The notes: generated from the sequence alone by a model not told the origin. Shown: positions 35,002 to 45,200, numbered from the stretch's first letter. The stretch is 64,000 bases of DNA from Sandaracinus amylolyticus (GCF_021631985.1 NZ_CP070225.1:8928001-8992000), one strand, 5' to 3'. Made by a program: numbers and translations.

Positions 35002-36195
35002 ATGCTGATCGCCATCGCCATCGCCAGCCTGCTCGCGTCGGCCCTCATGTTCACGATCCTCTCGGGCGCGCTCGACGCGCTCGATGCGGACGTTCCGCCG
35101 CGCGTGTCGCTCGAGCCCATGACCGTGATCCGCCCGGTGCGCGGGCTCGATCCAGGCCTCGAGGAGAACGCACGCGCCGCGCTGCGCGTCCGCTACTCCG
35201 CGGAGCTCGAGACGATCTTCGTCGTCGACGACGCGCAGGAGGCCGCGCTGCCGGTGCTCGAGCGCGCGATCCACGCCGAGGGCTCGAGCGCGCGCATCGT
35301 GATCGCGGGCCCGCCTCCGCCCGGTCGCACCGGCAAGCTGCACGCGATGATCGCGGGGCTCCGCGCCGCGCGTGCTCGCACGCCGCTCGTGTGCTTCGCG
35401 GACTCCGACACCCGCCCGAGCGAAGGTGTGCTCGAAGATCTCGCGAGCATCGTCATCGCGTCGCCCGACGTCGGCGCGGCGTTCGCGCGCGCGATCGGCA
35501 CCCGCGCCCCGCGAACCCTCGGCGACGTCGGCTATGGCCTCATGCTCGACGGCATCTACGGGCCCCAGGCTGCGCTCGCGAGCCGGAAGATCCGGATGCT
35601 GCCGTTCGTGATGGGCCAGACGATGGTGGTGCGCCGCAGCGCGCTCGACGCGTGTGGCGGGCTCGAGGGCAGCTACGGACAGCTCGTCGACGACATGAAC
35701 ATCGGCGCGCGCCTCGCCGCGGCGGGCTACCGCAACGTGCTGTCGCGTAGCCCGATCGCGATCGTCCAGGAGGGCATGCCCGCCGGTGATCTCGGCGGCA
35801 CGGCGCTGCGATGGATGGTGTTCGCGCGCACCGGGATCCCGTTCTGGCCGTACTCGGTGCCCGCGGCGGTGTGGGTCGCGTCGTACTTGCTCGGGATCGC
35901 GGGCGCGCTCGTGTCGATCGCGGTCCGCGACGTCGCGGCGCTCGCGCTCTTCGCGACGACGAGCCTGTCGGTGGTGGTCTCGCTCGAGCTGCTGCGGCGT
36001 CGCCAAGGCGGCGCACCGCTGCCGCGCTCGCTGTGGTGGGCACCGTTCGCGTGCCTCGCGATGGTCCCGTGGTGGTTCGCGCGCGCGCGCTTCACGAAGA
36101 CGATCGTCTGGCGCGGGCGCAGCTACGAGCTCGACGGGGACGGCCGCCTCGGCGCGCTCGAGCGGGGCCCCGCCCGCGTGCCTCAGATGCCGTAG
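35002..36195 (+). CDS. Ceramide glucosyltransferase-like GT2/GT21 glycosyltransferase
   Basis: A 397-residue membrane glycosyltransferase. One N-terminal helix is followed by the GT-A catalytic domain: MTVIRPVRGLDPGLEEN, KLHAMIAGL, the metal-binding FADSDTRPS, acceptor-loop QLVDDMNIG, and an RWMVFAR resembling the (Q/R)xxRW box. Two to three C-terminal helices complete it. This arrangement matches UGCG/HpnI-type enzymes that glycosylate ceramide or hopanoid-like lipids. ATG 35002 has GGAG seven bases upstream; earlier starts (GTG 34930, ATG 34966) lack a good RBS. A lipid acceptor is inferred. Confidence 0.88.
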   Translation: MLIAIAIASLLASALMFTILSGALDALDADVPPRVSLEPMTVIRPVRGLDPGLEENARAALRVRYSAELETIFVVDDAQEAALPVLERAIHAEGSSARIVIAGPPPPGRTGKLHAMIAGLRAARARTPLVCFADSDTRPSEGVLEDLASIVIASPDVGAAFARAIGTRAPRTLGDVGYGLMLDGIYGPQAALASRKIRMLPFVMGQTMVVRRSALDACGGLEGSYGQLVDDMNIGARLAAAGYRNVLSRSPIAIVQEGMPAGDLGGTALRWMVFARTGIPFWPYSVPAAVWVASYLLGIAGALVSIAVRDVAALALFATTSLSVVVSLELLRRRQGGAPLPRSLWWAPFACLAMVPWWFARARFTKTIVWRGRSYELDGDGRLGALERGPARVPQMP

Positions 36196-36659
36196 CGCAT
36201 CGTGACCGGCACCGTGAGCACGCCGCCGACGTACTCGAACGACGCCGAGTCGAACGAGGGCGGGCCGAGCGTGCCGCGCGCATCGCGGGAGAAGCCGTAG
36301 CCCTCCGACGGGATGCCGAGGAAGCCGGTGTCGAAGTGCCCGTCGTTGTCCTCGTCGTGCATCACGCCGATCGCGTAGCGACCGGGCGGGACGTTCTCGA
36401 GGCGACAGCGCGAGACACGATCGACGACCGGCCCGTTGCACGTCGCGACCTCGCGCCCGGAGTGCGTCCACGTCGACTGCGAGCCGTAGAGGCCCGCGCT
36501 CGCGACGCCGCGGTCGTTGCGCAGCCCGCGCATCACGACGACGATCGCCGGAGCCTCCTCTTGCTCGCGACGCGACTGCCCGGAGGTGGACGCAGGGACG
36601 ATCGCGATGGCGGCGCACGCCGCGCCGATCGCCGACGAGACCCACGTGATGCGGTGCAT
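36183..36659 (-). CDS. DUF2141-domain exported protein
   Basis: A 158-residue exported protein. The signal peptide (about 1-27) precedes a DUF2141 domain with the family's signature run HDEDNDGHFDTGFLGIPSEG followed by YGFS, ARG and GPPSFDSASF. Its Asp-rich loop suggests calcium binding. Three Cys-linked segments (ATCNGPVV, SRCRLENVPPG) support an extracytoplasmic location. The role is unknown; relatives are often near carotenoid or glycosyl genes. Its 3' end overlaps the convergent glycosyltransferase by 13 bp. Confidence 0.88.
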   Translation of the reverse strand: MHRITWVSSAIGAACAAIAIVPASTSGQSRREQEEAPAIVVVMRGLRNDRGVASAGLYGSQSTWTHSGREVATCNGPVVDRVSRCRLENVPPGRYAIGVMHDEDNDGHFDTGFLGIPSEGYGFSRDARGTLGPPSFDSASFEYVGGVLTVPVTMRYGI

Positions 36660-36865
36660 GGGCGCTGATGTAGGGCCGCACCCGCTCGAGATCGCGCGAG
36701 CCGATGTTTCGACGTCGTCGCGAGCGAGACGAGTCCGCACGGCGCGGTGGCCAGCGCCCTGGCCGGCGCGTCGGGCCATTCGGTCACGACACCGCGCGTT
36801 CGACGCAACCACAGCAGAACCTTGGGACGAGGCGGCACGGCACAACGGTTGCGACGCACTGCGTC

Positions 36866-38761
36866 ATGCTCGACCGACAGAACGCTGCCCGGCTCGCGCT
36901 ACCGCTCGTGCTCACCGGCTGCGCTGCGAGCGCGGACCCATCGCTCGAGGCCGCGAGCAAGCCCGAGGACGGACCCACCGTCGTGGTGCCCGAGTCGCCT
37001 GCGACCGCGTTCCACGAGAGCGCGGCGCGCCCGACGTTCGGCGCGTCCCTCGACACCCACCTCGACGCGCTGCGCTTCGAAGGCCGCGCGCGCGATCGAG
37101 ACTGGCCGCGCGAGCGCCCGAGCGACGACGAGCTCGTCGCCGCGCTCACCGCCTACGATCGCGCCTTCCACGGCTGGGCCCCGAGCGCGGGCTTCGCGAC
37201 GCTGCGCCCGCTGACGCGCGCATCGTGCGAGACCGGCGCGTGGGACCGCGCGTACTACGACGCGCTCGGCCCGGCGATGCGCGCGTTCACCGACCGTCGT
37301 GACGGCGCCGCGCGCAACGCGATCGACGACGACGGCGACGGCCACATCGACGAGTGCGACGATCTCGACGGTGCCGACGCGACCTGGGTGAGCCGCGCAT
37401 GGGCGTCGGCGCGCGCGCTCGAGCCCGCACCGCTCGAGGCGGTCGAGGTGGACGGCGTGCGCTTCGAGCCGCGCGACGTGCGCGCGCTGCTCGCGGTGAT
37501 GCACGGCGAGCCGCAGGCGCTGGTGATCGGCGATCGCTGCACGCTCGATCGCCCGGCGCGCCGCGAGCGCGGTTGCGGCGCGATCAACGCGGGCGCGTTC
37601 CATCTGCTGCTGGGGAACGTGATCGGCGCGCGCGAGCGCGTGCTCGCGATCGAGCGCGAGGACGGAGCGAGCGCGGTGATCGACGGCTATCGCGTGGTGC
37701 TGCGGCTCGAGCGGGGCGAGGCCGAGGTGCTGCGCCTGCTCGGCGGTCGCGCGAGCACGCTGCGCCCGCACCGCTGGGTGGAGCTCGTGGTCGACGCCGA
37801 CGTCGACGCGGGCGTGGAGCGCCATCACTACCTCGTCGCGCTCGACGCGCGCGGGCACGTGATCGGCGGCGAGTGGATCGCGGACGGTGCGCGCCCCGCG
37901 TGGGCGTGGCTGCCGATCGCCGCGGCATCGAGCGCGCCGGTGCGTGCGTCGGACGTGCGCGCCCTGCTGCGCGAGGCGCGCCCCGACCTGCGCGCGCGTC
38001 GCGTCGTCGAGCTCTCGCGCGTGGTCGATCGGCTGGTGCCCGACTGGCCCGAGCCCGGCGTGTCCTCGGCGATCGAGGTGCGCGAGCACGGGATCGCGGA
38101 GCGCGCGACGGTGCACGTCGAGCTGCTGCACGAGGCGCTCGAGGACGTGCAGGTCGTGCTCCATCGCGGGCTCGATCGCGTGGTGCTCTTCGATCGCAAT
38201 CCGCGCGGCGGCGACGAGGGCTGGCTCTGGGCGTCGTTCACCGTCGATGAGGTCGCGGGCGACGACGCGTACGGGCAGTGGGAGCTCTTCGTGGTCGACC
38301 GCGAGGGCGGTGCGATCGGGCACCTGCTGCGCTGGGGCCTCGAGCTCGAGGTGCACGATCCCTCGCGCGCCAGCACGGCGTCCGAGGACGCGCAGCCGGC
38401 TCGCTTCGTGCGCACCTACACGACGGTCGGCGCGCCGATCGAGCTGCCCGACGCGCTCGCCGAGGGCGTCGCGAGCACGATCTCGGTGCACGACGACGTG
38501 ACCATCGAGCGCGCGATCGTGCACGCCCGCGTGACCCATCCCTACCGCGGTGATCTGCGGGTCGTGCTCGAGCACGACGGCTTCGAGCGCGTGCTCCACG
38601 ATCGCACCGGCGCCGGCGCCGACGATCTCGCGATCGAGCTCGACGCGCCCGAGCTCGTGGGGATGCGCGCGGGCGGCGAGTGGACCCTGCGGGTCGACGA
38701 TCTCGCCGCCGGTGACGCCGGCCGGCTCGAAGGTTGGGCGCTCGAGCTCGTCGGACGTTGA
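36866..38761 (+). CDS. Transglutaminase-elicitor-like lipoprotein with two P-domains, catalytic Cys apparently lost
   Basis: A 631-residue lipoprotein (lipobox VLTGC). The middle part aligns with the transglutaminase-elicitor family: APLEAVEVDGVRFEPRDVRA with LLAVMHG, GDRC, and GAINAGAFHLLLGNVIG. Where family members have a CHGWAPAA active-site motif, this protein has SRAWASARA, putting Ser176 in place of Cys. A calcium-like loop (DDDGDGHIDECDD) lies just before. The last 240 residues form two beta-sandwiches of the proprotein-convertase P/Homo-B type (about 392-500 and 520-631), usually binding modules. It is probably a non-enzymatic surface binding protein. Confidence 0.75.
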   Translation: MLDRQNAARLALPLVLTGCAASADPSLEAASKPEDGPTVVVPESPATAFHESAARPTFGASLDTHLDALRFEGRARDRDWPRERPSDDELVAALTAYDRAFHGWAPSAGFATLRPLTRASCETGAWDRAYYDALGPAMRAFTDRRDGAARNAIDDDGDGHIDECDDLDGADATWVSRAWASARALEPAPLEAVEVDGVRFEPRDVRALLAVMHGEPQALVIGDRCTLDRPARRERGCGAINAGAFHLLLGNVIGARERVLAIEREDGASAVIDGYRVVLRLERGEAEVLRLLGGRASTLRPHRWVELVVDADVDAGVERHHYLVALDARGHVIGGEWIADGARPAWAWLPIAAASSAPVRASDVRALLREARPDLRARRVVELSRVVDRLVPDWPEPGVSSAIEVREHGIAERATVHVELLHEALEDVQVVLHRGLDRVVLFDRNPRGGDEGWLWASFTVDEVAGDDAYGQWELFVVDREGGAIGHLLRWGLELEVHDPSRASTASEDAQPARFVRTYTTVGAPIELPDALAEGVASTISVHDDVTIERAIVHARVTHPYRGDLRVVLEHDGFERVLHDRTGAGADDLAIELDAPELVGMRAGGEWTLRVDDLAAGDAGRLEGWALELVGR

Positions 38762-38774
38762 TAGGCTCGGGCGC

Positions 38775-39209
38775 GTGCGTCGCTCGCCCCTCGCCCTCGT
38801 CGCGCTGCTCTTCGTCGGTTGCCCCGAGCCCGAGCCGGTCGCGCCGGTCTTCCCGGCCGACTACGCATCGACGTTCCTCGAGGTGCGCGACTGCCGGCGC
38901 AGCCCCGAGCACGAGCTCGCGTTCATCCGCGTGCTCGCGAGCCCCGACGCCGCGGGCGTCTACACGTCGCGCACCGGGAGCTTCCCGGTCGGCGCGGTGA
39001 TCGTGAAGGAGGAGCACGCGAGCGAGGGCTGCGACGATCCCATCGGCTGGACCGCGATGCGCCGCGAGGACGGCGATGCGTGGCGATGGCAGGAGGTCGC
39101 GCCGGATCGCGTGGTGATCGAGGACGGCGCGATCGCGCGCTGCGCGGGATGCCACGCGCGCTGCGTCGCGCCGGATCACGGGTTCGAGCAGACCTGCGCG
39201 GAGCCGTGA
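38775..39209 (+). CDS. Cytochrome P460-like lipoprotein
   Basis: A 144-residue lipoprotein starting with GTG (lipobox LFVGC). The mature protein follows the cytochrome P460 family: Y-x-S-TFLEVRDCRRS, FPVGAVIVKEEHASEGCDD, GWTAMRREDGDAWRWQEV, and the c-type heme motif CAGCH (Cys123, Cys126, His127). P460 cytochromes oxidise hydroxylamine or act in electron transfer; the characteristic cross-linking Lys cannot be assigned safely here. It follows the P-domain protein by 13 bp. Confidence 0.85.
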   Translation: MRRSPLALVALLFVGCPEPEPVAPVFPADYASTFLEVRDCRRSPEHELAFIRVLASPDAAGVYTSRTGSFPVGAVIVKEEHASEGCDDPIGWTAMRREDGDAWRWQEVAPDRVVIEDGAIARCAGCHARCVAPDHGFEQTCAEP

Positions 39210-39215
39210 ACGGCG

Positions 39216-39248
39216 GGTGGAGATCCGATCGACGATCGGATCTCCACC
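39216..39248 (+). terminator. Bidirectional hairpin, 15-bp perfect stem
   Basis: GGTGGAGATCCGATC (39216-39230) and its exact complement at 39234-39248 enclose the loop GAC. It lies 6 bp after the P460 stop and 10 bp before the convergent Cys-rich gene's stop, the usual place for a shared terminator. There is no T-run. Confidence 0.75.
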
Positions 39249-39258
39249 TCGCGCGACG

Positions 39259-39882
39259 TCACGGCGTGGCGGGCGCCGCCGCCTCGGCGGCCGGACGGGC
39301 GCGACGCGCGGCCGGCGCTTCCGCGCGCGCCGGACGGGCCGGGCGCGGCCAGCTCGCGCGCGCCGGGCACTCGAAGCCCTCGGGGCAGGCGATCGGCGCG
39401 CTCGAGCCCGCCGGACAGAACGAGCCCTCGGGGCACTCCTCGGGCGCCGCGGCGTTCGCCGCGCAGAACTGACCCGCGGGGCAGGCGCGCGGACGCGAGG
39501 TGCGCGCCGGGCACGACGAGCCGGCGGGGCAGGCGATCGGCTGCGCGGTGCGGCCGACGCAGAAGCTGCCCTCGGGGCACGCCGCCGCCTCCGCCGCGCC
39601 GGGGGCGCAGTACTGGCCGGGGCGTGCCGTGCAGGCCGGGGCCTCGGCCGGTGCGGTCGCGGTCGCCGTCGCGCCACCCGTCGCTGCGGTGCCGCCCGCA
39701 CCTCCTGCCGCCGTGCCGCCGGCCGCGGCGCCGCCCGCCCGCGCACCGCCGGCCGCGCCGCCGCCGCGCGCGCCGCTCGTCGTGGTCGTGGTCGTCGTGG
39801 TCGTCGTGCCTTGCGCGCTCACGAGCGCCGGCGCGAGGAGGAGAGAGCACGCGAGGATGGCCGTGAAAATGGTGTTTCGCAT
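39259..39882 (-). CDS. Secreted low-complexity protein with C(P)EGSFC-type Cys repeats
   Basis: A 207-residue exported protein. The signal peptide ends near LVSAQ, followed by a run of ten Thr, a Gly/Ala-rich stretch with GGA repeats, then four or more short Cys repeats of the type CPEGSFCPAGSSAPIA and CPAGQFCAANAA. These resemble the ephrin-receptor-like GCC2/GCC3 repeats. The C-terminus is Pro/Ala/Arg-rich. Probably a structural or surface protein. The true start is the ATG at 39882; twelve residues upstream are not part of a signal peptide. Confidence 0.75.
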   Translation of the reverse strand: MRNTIFTAILACSLLLAPALVSAQGTTTTTTTTTTSGARGGGAAGGARAGGAAAGGTAAGGAGGTAATGGATATATAPAEAPACTARPGQYCAPGAAEAAACPEGSFCVGRTAQPIACPAGSSCPARTSRPRACPAGQFCAANAAAPEECPEGSFCPAGSSAPIACPEGFECPARASWPRPARPARAEAPAARRARPAAEAAAPATP

Positions 39883-40094
39883 GCGGCCGAGACTAAGCAC
39901 CAACCGTGGCGAGATCACACGTCCCTAAACGGGGAGCGGGGCGCCAGCGCCCGTCCGAGCTCGAAAACCGCGCAGAAATGCGCCGATCGCGTCGGCCACT
40001 CACATGGTGGGTACCAGTCGTAGGACCGGCGCAGGTCGTGGGCGCGGCGGGCGTGCGCGACCCGATGCCACGGCGAGGCAGCCGCGCGACGCCC

Positions 40095-40397
40095 TCACGC
40101 GAGCTCGAACGTCGTGCAGGTCGCGGCGGCCTCGTCCTCGTCGAAGTCGACCTCGATCGAGCGCGCCTCGCACTCGAGCTCGCGGTTGTACTTGCAGATC
40201 GCGACCTTGCAGGCGCCGACGCCCGCCGCCTCGACCTCGCCGTCGGTGTGGCGCTGCGAGAGCGTGAACGTGTCGCAGCCGGGATGGACCCCGTCGCCGA
40301 CGGTGATCGCCTTGGCGTGGCAGGCACCCCGGACGTTGTAGGCGCAGCGATCGACGCTGCAGGCGGAGACGTCGGGCATCTCGATCGTGAACTTCAT
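40095..40397 (-). CDS. DUF1540-domain protein
   Basis: A 100-residue soluble protein made of two DUF1540 units, each with four Cys: residues about 7-42 (CSVDRCAYNVRGACHAKAI to CDTF) and about 60-95 (CKVAICKYNRELECEARSI to CTTF). The spacing suggests two metal-binding or disulfide knots. No signal peptide, so cytoplasmic and probably metal-binding. A strong GGAGG lies five bases before the ATG at 40397. DUF1540 is best known from Clostridia and related bacteria; function unknown. Confidence 0.88.
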   Translation of the reverse strand: MKFTIEMPDVSACSVDRCAYNVRGACHAKAITVGDGVHPGCDTFTLSQRHTDGEVEAAGVGACKVAICKYNRELECEARSIEVDFDEDEAAATCTTFELA

Positions 40398-40558
40398 CGC
40401 GACCTCCGGTCCCGGCGGAGCAGTCGCCGTGCCGCGCGGTCCGGCCGTTCGCGAGCATCTCCTGCGTGTTTCCGCCGTGGAACTTCGACCGCCGCGGTGT
40501 CCCGATCGGCCATCGCCCACGGGCGATCCCTCGCGCTCGGTGCTACGCCGCGCGCCCG

Positions 40559-41281
40559 ATGACCTCCCGCGTGCTCACCCTGGTCCTCGGCGGAACCCTC
40601 CTCGGCGCGTGCGCCACCGGCTCCGGTGGCGTCCCGACGGTCGCGCCGCAGACAGGCGTCGACGCGGGGGCCACCCAGACACCTCCACCGGCGATCGACG
40701 CGAGCGCGTCCGACACGAGCCCCACCGGCGACGCGGGCACGATCGACCCGACGCCGTTCGACGCGGGCACGATCGACCCGGGGCCGATCGACGCCGGCAC
40801 CCCGGTCACGCCGGTCGACTCCGGCACCGACGCGGGCCCGCCTCCGACGCCCGACGCCGGCCCTCCGCCGCGCCCGTGCACGCCGCTCCCGACGACCGGC
40901 ACGATCACGATCGACGGCAGCACGAGCGGCGCCGCGACGTGGCAGCGCCCGAATGCCGCCGTCAGCTGCCCGGCGACCACCCGCGCGAGCGGCGCGATCC
41001 CCTACGCCGAGCACGTGCTCTGCAACCAGGGCGCAGCCGGCACCTTCGAGCTCGTCGTCGACAGCGGCGCCGACGCCTACCTCGTCGTGTACGACGGCGA
41101 CAGCATGCCGAGCGATCCGCTCGCGTGCCGCGACGGCGACGACGACAGCGCCGATCCGCTCCTGCCGCTTCCCCTGGTGGGCGGCCTCGCGGTGCCGGCC
41201 GGCGGGCGCGTCCTGGTGGTGGTCACCGGCTACGGCGCCAGCGATTACGGCCCGTATTCGCTCTACGTCTCGCGCGAGTAG
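40559..41281 (+). CDS. Lipoprotein with Asp-Ala-Gly linker and C-terminal beta domain
   Basis: A 240-residue lipoprotein (lipobox LLGAC). About 80 residues of linker with repeats such as DAGTIDP and DAGPPP precede a compact C-terminal domain (about 105-240) with CPATTRASG, ELVVDSGADAYLVVYDG and ACRDGDDDSADP. The domain recalls the pre-peptidase C-terminal type beta-sandwich. Enzymatic residues are not seen. The start is the ATG giving the signal peptide. Confidence 0.7.
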   Translation: MTSRVLTLVLGGTLLGACATGSGGVPTVAPQTGVDAGATQTPPPAIDASASDTSPTGDAGTIDPTPFDAGTIDPGPIDAGTPVTPVDSGTDAGPPPTPDAGPPPRPCTPLPTTGTITIDGSTSGAATWQRPNAAVSCPATTRASGAIPYAEHVLCNQGAAGTFELVVDSGADAYLVVYDGDSMPSDPLACRDGDDDSADPLLPLPLVGGLAVPAGGRVLVVVTGYGASDYGPYSLYVSRE

Positions 41282-41375
41282 CCTCCTCGAGATTTCCCCA
41301 TCGCGCGGGGAGGTCGCTGTATAGTCGCAGCGTACCTCTCTCGTCAGAGGGGAACATCTCAGGGGGGCAGAGGGG

Positions 41376-42230
41376 ATGCGATCAATCCGGTCGTGGTGGG
41401 TCGCGGCGTGGCTCGCGATGGGCGCCGCGTCGGCGGGTGTCGGGATCGACGTGCACGTCGCGCACGCGCAGGAGTCGACCGACGATCAGGCGCGCCGTCA
41501 CTTCCGGCTCGGACAGGCGCACTACGAGAACGGCAGCTTCCTCGAGGCGGCGCGCGAATTCGAGCAGGCCTATCAGCTCTCGCAGCGCCCCCAGCTCCTC
41601 TACAACGTGTACGTCGCGTACCGCGACGCCGGCGATCTGGTCCGCTCGCGCGACGCGCTGCGCGAGTACCTCACGCGTGTGCCCGACGCGGAGAACGCGG
41701 CGATGCTGCGCGCGCGCCTCGAGTCGCTCGATCGCATGGTCGAGCAGCAGGGCACGACCGCGACGCCGGCCGAGACGACGCCGACCGAGACCACGCCCAG
41801 CGAGACCACCCCGGCCGAGACGCCCGCCGAGACCACGCCGGTCGAGAGCGCGCCGAGCACGCCTCCGCCGTCGAGCGGCGGGCTCTCGCCGTTCCCCTTC
41901 GTCGTCGCGGGCGTCGGTGCCGCGATGATGATCGGCGGCGCGATCACCGGCGCGATGGCGCTGAGCTCGCAGGACACGCTCGACTCGACGTGCCCCGATC
42001 GCGCGTGCCCGCCGGGCTACGACTTCGAGTCCGAGGCGAACGACGGGCGCACCCTCGCGCTCACCACCGACGTGCTGCTCATCGGCGGCGGCGTGGTGCT
42101 GGCGGGCGGCATCGTGTGGCTGGTGATCGATCTCGTCTCGGGCGGCTCGCCGTCGTCGAGCGAGCAGCCTCCCGTCACTGCGATGTGCGGCCCCGACGGA
42201 TGCAGCGTCGCCGCGCACCTGGAGCTCTGA
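41376..42230 (+). CDS. TPR-containing exported protein
   Basis: A 284-residue protein. The signal peptide (1-30, ending VAHAQ) precedes a tetratricopeptide region (about 33-120) with RRHFRLGQAHYENGSFLEAA, REFEQAYQLS and YVAYRDAGDLVRSRDAL. A Thr/Pro/Glu repeat linker (about 124-165) and two membrane helices follow (about 170-190 and 225-245), and the protein ends in a small Cys-containing tail. This design is frequent in Polyangiales, in proteins annotated as TPR membrane proteins. It precedes the InlB-repeat lipoprotein by 29 bp and may be co-transcribed. Confidence 0.85.
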   Translation: MRSIRSWWVAAWLAMGAASAGVGIDVHVAHAQESTDDQARRHFRLGQAHYENGSFLEAAREFEQAYQLSQRPQLLYNVYVAYRDAGDLVRSRDALREYLTRVPDAENAAMLRARLESLDRMVEQQGTTATPAETTPTETTPSETTPAETPAETTPVESAPSTPPPSSGGLSPFPFVVAGVGAAMMIGGAITGAMALSSQDTLDSTCPDRACPPGYDFESEANDGRTLALTTDVLLIGGGVVLAGGIVWLVIDLVSGGSPSSSEQPPVTAMCGPDGCSVAAHLEL

Positions 42231-42259
42231 ACGTGACTTCGCTTCCGGGGGGTGGATCG

Positions 42260-45200
42260 ATGAAGAGGCTCTTCGTCGCGCTGGTCGCGCTCGCGCTCGC
42301 AGCGCCTGGTTGCTCGCTGTCGACGAATTTCGACGGCTACTTCACGGCAGGCCAGGACGGCGGCGCCGATGGAGGCCAGCGCGACGACGACGCGCGCGTG
42401 CCGATGGACGCCGAGCCCGACGACGCGGCGGCCGACGACGCGAGCACCGATGGATCGCTCGATGGGCCGAGCGGCAACGTGCTGACGATCGCGTTCGACG
42501 GCGAGGGCGCGGGCACCGTCACCAGCAGCGACGGGATGATCGACTGCGGCGACACCTGCAGCGCGAGCTACGAGCCCGACACGGTCGTGACGCTCACGGT
42601 CACGCCCGACGAGAACAGCACGTTCGTCGGCTGGACCGACGAGAGCTGCGACGACGCCTCGCTCACGTGCGCGGTCACGATGGACATGGCGCGCGCGATC
42701 ACGGTGCGCCTCGACATCCGTCAGGTGACCGTGTCGGTCACGGTCTCGGGCGACGGCTCGGGCTCGGTGACGTCGTCGGACGGCGCGATCACCTGCGACG
42801 GCGGCGCGACCTCGACCTGCTCCGGCACCTACGCCGCGGGCACGATGCTCACGTTCACCGCGACGCCGACCGGCACCTCGGTGTTCGCGGGATGGTCGGG
42901 CGGTGGCTGCACCGGCACCGCGCCGTGCGCGATCACGCTCACCGAGGACGTGACGATCGGCGCGGCGTTCGATCGTGATCGTCGCTCGCTCAACGTGACG
43001 GTCGCGGGCACCGGCAGCGGCGGCGTGACCTCGTCGCCGGGCGGGATCGACTGCGGCATCGACTGCTCGGAGTCGTACACTGCGGGCACGATGGTCACGC
43101 TCAGCGCGACGCCGAGCTCCGACTCGACGTTCGCGGGATGGATGGGCGCGTGCACCGGGACCGGCGCGTGCACCGTGACGATGAGCGACGCGCGCACCGT
43201 GACCGCGACGTTCACGCTGCGTCGCTACACGCTCACGATCCAGCGCGGAGGCAACGGCGCGGGCAGCGTGTTCTCGACGAGCCCTGCGGCGCTGATCAAC
43301 TGCGGATCGACGTGCTCGGCGATGCGCGATCACGGCGACGTCGTGGCGCTGCAGGCGACCGAAGCGGTGGGCTCGACGTTCTCCGGATGGTCGGGCGGCG
43401 GGTGCGATCCGACGACCCCGGTGTGCTTCGTCAGCCTCACGTCGGACACGACGATCACCGCGAATTTCACCCTCGATCGCCACACCGTGAGCGTCGCGTA
43501 CGCAGCCGACGACGGCACCGGCACCGTCACCTCGGCGCCCTCGGGGATCAGCTGCACGACCGGCGGCAGCACCGGGTGCCTCGCGAGCTTCGACTACAAC
43601 ACGTCGGTCACGCTCACCGCGTCGCCGAGCGTCGGATCGTCGTTCGTGCAGTGGTCGGGCGCGTGTGCGGGCACGAGCACGACCTGCACGGTGACCGCGA
43701 ACACCGATCGCAGCGTGACCGCGCAGATGCACCGCAATCGCTACACGGTGAGCGTGAGCAAGAGCGGCGGCGGCACCGGCAGCGTGAGCGGATCGGGCAT
43801 CGACTGCGGCGGCACGTGCAGCACGCAGATCGCGCACGGTGACTCGGTGTCGCTCGTCGCGATGCCCTCGCCGGGATCGACCTTCGCGGGGTGGGGCGGC
43901 GCGTGCGCGAGCGCGGGCTCGTCGGCGACGTGCACGGTGCCGATCACCGAGGCCGAGAGCGTCAGCGCCACGTTCACGCTCGGCACGAACGTGCTGACGG
44001 TCACGCGCGTCGGCAGCGGGACCGTGACCTCGAGCCCGAGCGGCATCGACTGCGGCACGACGTGCGGCTCGAGCTTCACGACCGGACAGACGATCACGCT
44101 CACCGCGACGCCGGCCACCGGCTACACGTTCAGCGGATGGAGCAGCGGGCCGTGCACCGGCACCGGCACCTGCACCGTCACGATGGGCACCACCGCGATC
44201 GGCGTGACCGCGACGTTCGCGCCGATCCGCCACACGCTGACGGTGAGCCGCAGCGGCACCGGAACCGGCACCGTCACGTCGATGCCGAGCGGGATCACGT
44301 GCCCGCCGACCGCGAGCTGCAGCGCGCAGTTCGACCACGGCACGATGGTCACGCTCACCGCGGCGGCGAGCACGGGCTCGACGTTCAGCGGCTGGAGCGG
44401 CGCGCCGACCGGCACGTGCACCGGCACGGGGCCGTGCACCGTCACGATGGATCAGGCGCGCACGATCGGCGCGGCGTTCACGCTCAACACGTACCGCCTC
44501 GACGTGGTGCGCGAGGGCGGCGGTGGAGGCACGGTCACGTCGAATCCGACCGGCATCAGCTGCGGCTCCGACTGCGACCAGACGTACAGCCACGGCACCG
44601 CGATCACGCTGACCGCCGCGCCGGCGACGGGCAGCAACTTCGCGGGATGGACCGGCGCGACCGGCTGCGGCGCGTCGACGAGCTGCGTGGTGACGTTGAG
44701 CGCGGCGACCACGGTGCGCGCGCGCTTCGAGCTCAACCGCTACACGCTCTCGGTGACGCGCGCGGGCTCGGGCACCGTCGTCGCGAGCGACTCGAGCATC
44801 AACTGCGGCGCCAACTGCAGCGCGATGTACGACCACGGCGCGAGCGTGACGCTGAGCGCGACTCCGTCGACCGGCTATCGCTTCGCGGGATGGAGCGGCG
44901 CGACGTGCAGCGGGACCGGGAGCTGCGTGGTCTCGATGACGTCCGCGCAGAACGTGACCGCGACCTTCATCCAGCAGGTCACGCTGACGGTGCGGCCCTC
45001 GGCGGAGGTCGGCGGGCGCGATCCCGTGGTGACCTCGGACGTCGGCAACATCCGCTGCTTCGCGAACGGCTCGACCGGCGGATGCAGCGACACCTTCGAC
45101 GCGGGCACGACGGTGCGCCTCACCGCGGGCACGCCGGCGTGGGCGGTGTTCGACGGATGGGGCATCACGGGCTGTGGTCTCGGCAACGTCTGCGCGATCA

